7,967 nt of DNA, from NCBI GenBank assembly GCA_007134665.1, contig SLKH01000351.1:1-7967 (forward strand), read 5' to 3'. The stretch's first letter is position 1; every line of letters starts with the position of its first letter. The stretch is from Balneolaceae bacterium (GTDB lineage: Bacteria > Bacteroidota > Rhodothermia > Balneolales > Balneolaceae). The notes under the pieces are model-generated. The model was not told the DNA's origin. It was given only the letters and a program-made list of their open reading frames with translations, and ran no database searches. This document shows positions 6,483-7,967 of the stretch, in pieces. Position numbers and translations under genes: made by a program.

Positions 6483-6515
6483 ATTCATCGGATGAATCCC
6501 CTTCATCCGATGAAT
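6483..6515. repeat. Perfect 14-bp hairpin built from two tandem TTCATCSGATGAA dyads
   Basis: The left arm 6483-6496 and right arm 6502-6515 are exact reverse complements around the loop TCCCC. Each arm is itself a dyad: TTCATCGGATGAA (6484-6496) and TTCATCCGATGAA (6502-6514), with centres 18 bases apart. It begins 23 bases after the stop of the ribbon-helix-helix gene. There is no T-run after it; a T-run (6470-6475) comes before it. It may be a bidirectional mRNA-end hairpin or a two-site operator. The structure is certain, the role is not. Confidence 0.7.
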
Positions 6516-6532
6516 CAGGAAGTACTGACAAG

Positions 6533-6615
6533 GTGATTGAGGCCTTCCCGGAATTGACTGCAGGCATCACTCATCTGTAAACGGAAAGTGCAGATAAGGC
6601 ACGGTTATCAGATGA
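6533..6615 (+). other. Two adjacent possible stem-loops in the spacer before the TonB receptor gene
   Basis: The first pairs GTGAT (6533-6537) and GCCT with AGGCATCAC (6562-6570), with a 4-base bulge. The second begins at the next base: TCATCTG (6571-6577) pairs with CAGATGA (6609-6615), followed inside by TAA/TTA and GTGC (6588-6591)/GCAC (6599-6602) around a 7-base loop. Together with the hairpin at 6483-6515 this makes three stems in a row, possibly a structured leader or small RNA. I recognise no known riboswitch; the cobalamin-riboswitch core was looked for and not seen. Confidence 0.3.
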
Positions 6616-6769
6616 TTTCTGAAATGAGCATAACATATATTGCCAAAAGAATATTACCATGTCAAAATAATATTTTAGATTAGGCTAAATATTAATTACA
6701 TTCAGAATAAGAGACGGGTGTTTAAAAGTGGTCTGTCAGCCTGTAATCAAAGATAAATTCTGAATAGTT
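6616..6769 (+). other. AT-rich spacer upstream of the TonB receptor gene, no gene seen
   Basis: No convincing coding frame, RNA gene or consensus promoter is seen. It holds a small AT-rich dyad, AAAATA (6664-6669)/TATTTT (6671-6676), and a TTTAG/CTAAA pair a few bases further on (within about 6674-6690). The receptor promoter presumably lies here, but no good -35/-10 pair could be picked. There is no Shine-Dalgarno sequence before the ATG at 6770. Confidence 0.4.
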
Positions 6770-7967
6770 ATGTTCGTAAGTGTTTCAAAATCTGCCGGAA
6801 TCATTTTACTGTTCATGTTGGCTTGTATATCAGGTTTAACAGCCGAACCATTAAGTGATCCGTTGAAAGGAGTGATTACCGAACGTGAATCGGGAGAACC
6901 GATACCCGGTGCAACGATCTATATTTCTGAACTCGAACGCGGAGTTGTTGCCGATGATCAGGGAGAGTTCGAAATTCGGGAATTGACTGAAGGCATGTAT
7001 ACGTTGGTTATACAATCGGTCGGTTTTGGTTCAATAACTGTGAAAGTATCTTATCCATCAGATAAAACAGTTCGAATTGAACTGGATAAAATCAGGATAG
7101 AGTCGGATGATATCATTGTTACTGCATCCCCGATTGGACGAAATGTTAAATACCAGCCGGCATATTCCCTGAGCCGGATAGAACTACAGGAGAAAGCTGC
7201 ACCATCACTTGGTGAAATCCTGGATGGGAGTCCCGGTGTTGCCATGCGATCTTTTGGCTCGGCCCCATCCCGGCCGGTGATTCGCGGGCTTGATGGCGAC
7301 CGGGTCTTAATCCTTCAAAATAGTGAACGGATGGGTGATATGTCGTCTACGGCACATGACCATGCAGTTGCTCTCGATCCGCTGGCCATTGAACGGGTAG
7401 AAATAATTCGTGGCCCGTCAAGCCTGTTGTACGGTTCCAGTGCTCTTGGCGGAGTGGTGAACCTGTTTAGTCATGACCTGCCGCAGGATTGGGAACCGGG
7501 TATGGATGGTTCTTTAACTACACATGGAGCTACGGTAAACCGGTTGGCCGCCGGCCTGGCCCGTGGTCAATACAGGACTGACAAATTTGCTTTTTCGGGA
7601 TCTTTGGCACTGCGAGATGCCGGAAATATCAGGACACCGGAAGGAGTTTTGCCGGGTACTTTTTTAAACAGTTATAGTTTTGGCAGCGGAGTTGGATACC
7701 GTGGAAATAAAATACAGACAGGGGTGGCATTGACAGGCATGCGTTATGCTTATGGCCTGCCTGAAGAGACGGATAATCCTGATGAAGATATTGAAATCAG
7801 GATGAATCGTTATCATTTACAATCGGTGACAACGGTGGATATGAGCGGCTTTTTCCGGAAAACGGAAGTCAGGCTGAGTGCTAACCGCTATATTCATGAT
7901 GAGATCGAAATTGAACGCCGGCCGGATGGACAGATTGATGAAGAACTTGAACTGGGGTTTGATCAAA
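6770..7967 (+). CDS. TonB-dependent outer-membrane receptor, ZnuD-like plug (3'-truncated by window edge)
   Basis: The ATG at 6770 opens a frame that runs past the window end (399 visible codons; full receptors have about 700-800). Residues 1-25 look like a signal peptide, probably cut after LTA. Cys19 sits in MLAC, a poor lipobox. A carboxypeptidase-regulatory-like beta domain covers about 32-108 (GEPIPGATIYI, GEFEIRELTEGMYTL). A TonB-box-like DDIIVTAS (113-120) precedes the plug (about 130-235), with RPVIRGLDGDRVLIL (168-182) and ERVEIIRGPSSLLYGSSALGGVVN (208-231). Barrel strands begin at about 245. The plug segment SSTAHDHAVALDPLAIERVE (192-211), with His196, Asp197 and His198, resembles the zinc-receptor ZnuD type. 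The substrate is an inference: zinc fits the metal-related neighbours, but other metals or chelates are possible. The receptor is 309 bases from the upstream gene and probably separately transcribed. Confidence 0.93.
   Translation, partial: MFVSVSKSAGIILLFMLACISGLTAEPLSDPLKGVITERESGEPIPGATIYISELERGVVADDQGEFEIRELTEGMYTLVIQSVGFGSITVKVSYPSDKTVRIELDKIRIESDDIIVTASPIGRNVKYQPAYSLSRIELQEKAAPSLGEILDGSPGVAMRSFGSAPSRPVIRGLDGDRVLILQNSERMGDMSSTAHDHAVALDPLAIERVEIIRGPSSLLYGSSALGGVVNLFSHDLPQDWEPGMDGSLTTHGATVNRLAAGLARGQYRTDKFAFSGSLALRDAGNIRTPEGVLPGTFLNSYSFGSGVGYRGNKIQTGVALTGMRYAYGLPEETDNPDEDIEIRMNRYHLQSVTTVDMSGFFRKTEVRLSANRYIHDEIEIERRPDGQIDEELELGFDQ

Noticed and set aside
6461..6580. Open frame continuing after the stop of the ribbon-helix-helix gene for 39 codons, with a protein-like end (KVIEAFPELTAGITHL)
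   Set aside because: It has no ATG or GTG start, follows a clear TAA, and its SSDES repeats come from the DNA dyads. Stop-codon readthrough or a pseudogene tail cannot be supported.
6461..6769. Cobalamin riboswitch upstream of the TonB receptor
   Set aside because: TonB receptor genes often carry one, but the conserved B12-box and core segments are not found in the spacer.

Overview
The window looks like a chromosomal stretch from a Gram-negative bacterium of the Bacteroidota/Balneolota/Rhodothermota group. The clues are a TonB-dependent receptor with an N-terminal carboxypeptidase-regulatory-like domain, an Aquifex-type short aconitase, several starts without a good Shine-Dalgarno sequence, AT-rich spacers and moderate GC. 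This placement is an inference from gene style; no marker gene here fixes the taxon.

Layout, all genes on the + strand: (1) 1-1698, the C-terminal part of an aconitate hydratase whose start lies before the window. (2) 1699-1820, a spacer with a possible promoter and a perfect 11-bp inverted repeat. (3) 1821-4323, folE (GTP cyclohydrolase I), cysS (cysteinyl-tRNA synthetase) and yidD (membrane protein insertion factor), tightly packed, with cysS and yidD overlapping. (4) 4410-4841, a stand-alone hisI (phosphoribosyl-AMP cyclohydrolase). (5) 4887-5585, a homologue of the LCIB/theta-type carbonic anhydrases. (6) 5620-6460, a small metal-related operon: an operator-like palindrome beside a TATAAT box, a MerC-domain membrane protein, and, overlapping it by 4 bases, a ribbon-helix-helix protein with a Cys-rich metal-binding tail. 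(7) 6461-6769, a gene-free spacer with a striking tandem-dyad hairpin and two further possible hairpins. (8) 6770-7967, the N-terminal half of a TonB-dependent outer-membrane receptor whose plug resembles the ZnuD (zinc uptake) type; it runs off the window end.

How the genes may work together: FolE, CysS, HisI and LCIB-type carbonic anhydrase are all zinc enzymes, and each one here keeps its zinc ligands. They are followed by a heavy-metal membrane protein, a likely metal-binding DNA-binding protein and a ZnuD-like receptor. The best candidate for an undescribed system is therefore the merC-like/RHH-Cys-tail pair, with its own palindromic operator and possibly the neighbouring receptor: a metal-handling module with its own regulator. 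The caveat is that folE-cysS-yidD may simply be an old housekeeping neighbourhood, so the zinc theme across the whole window is a hypothesis.
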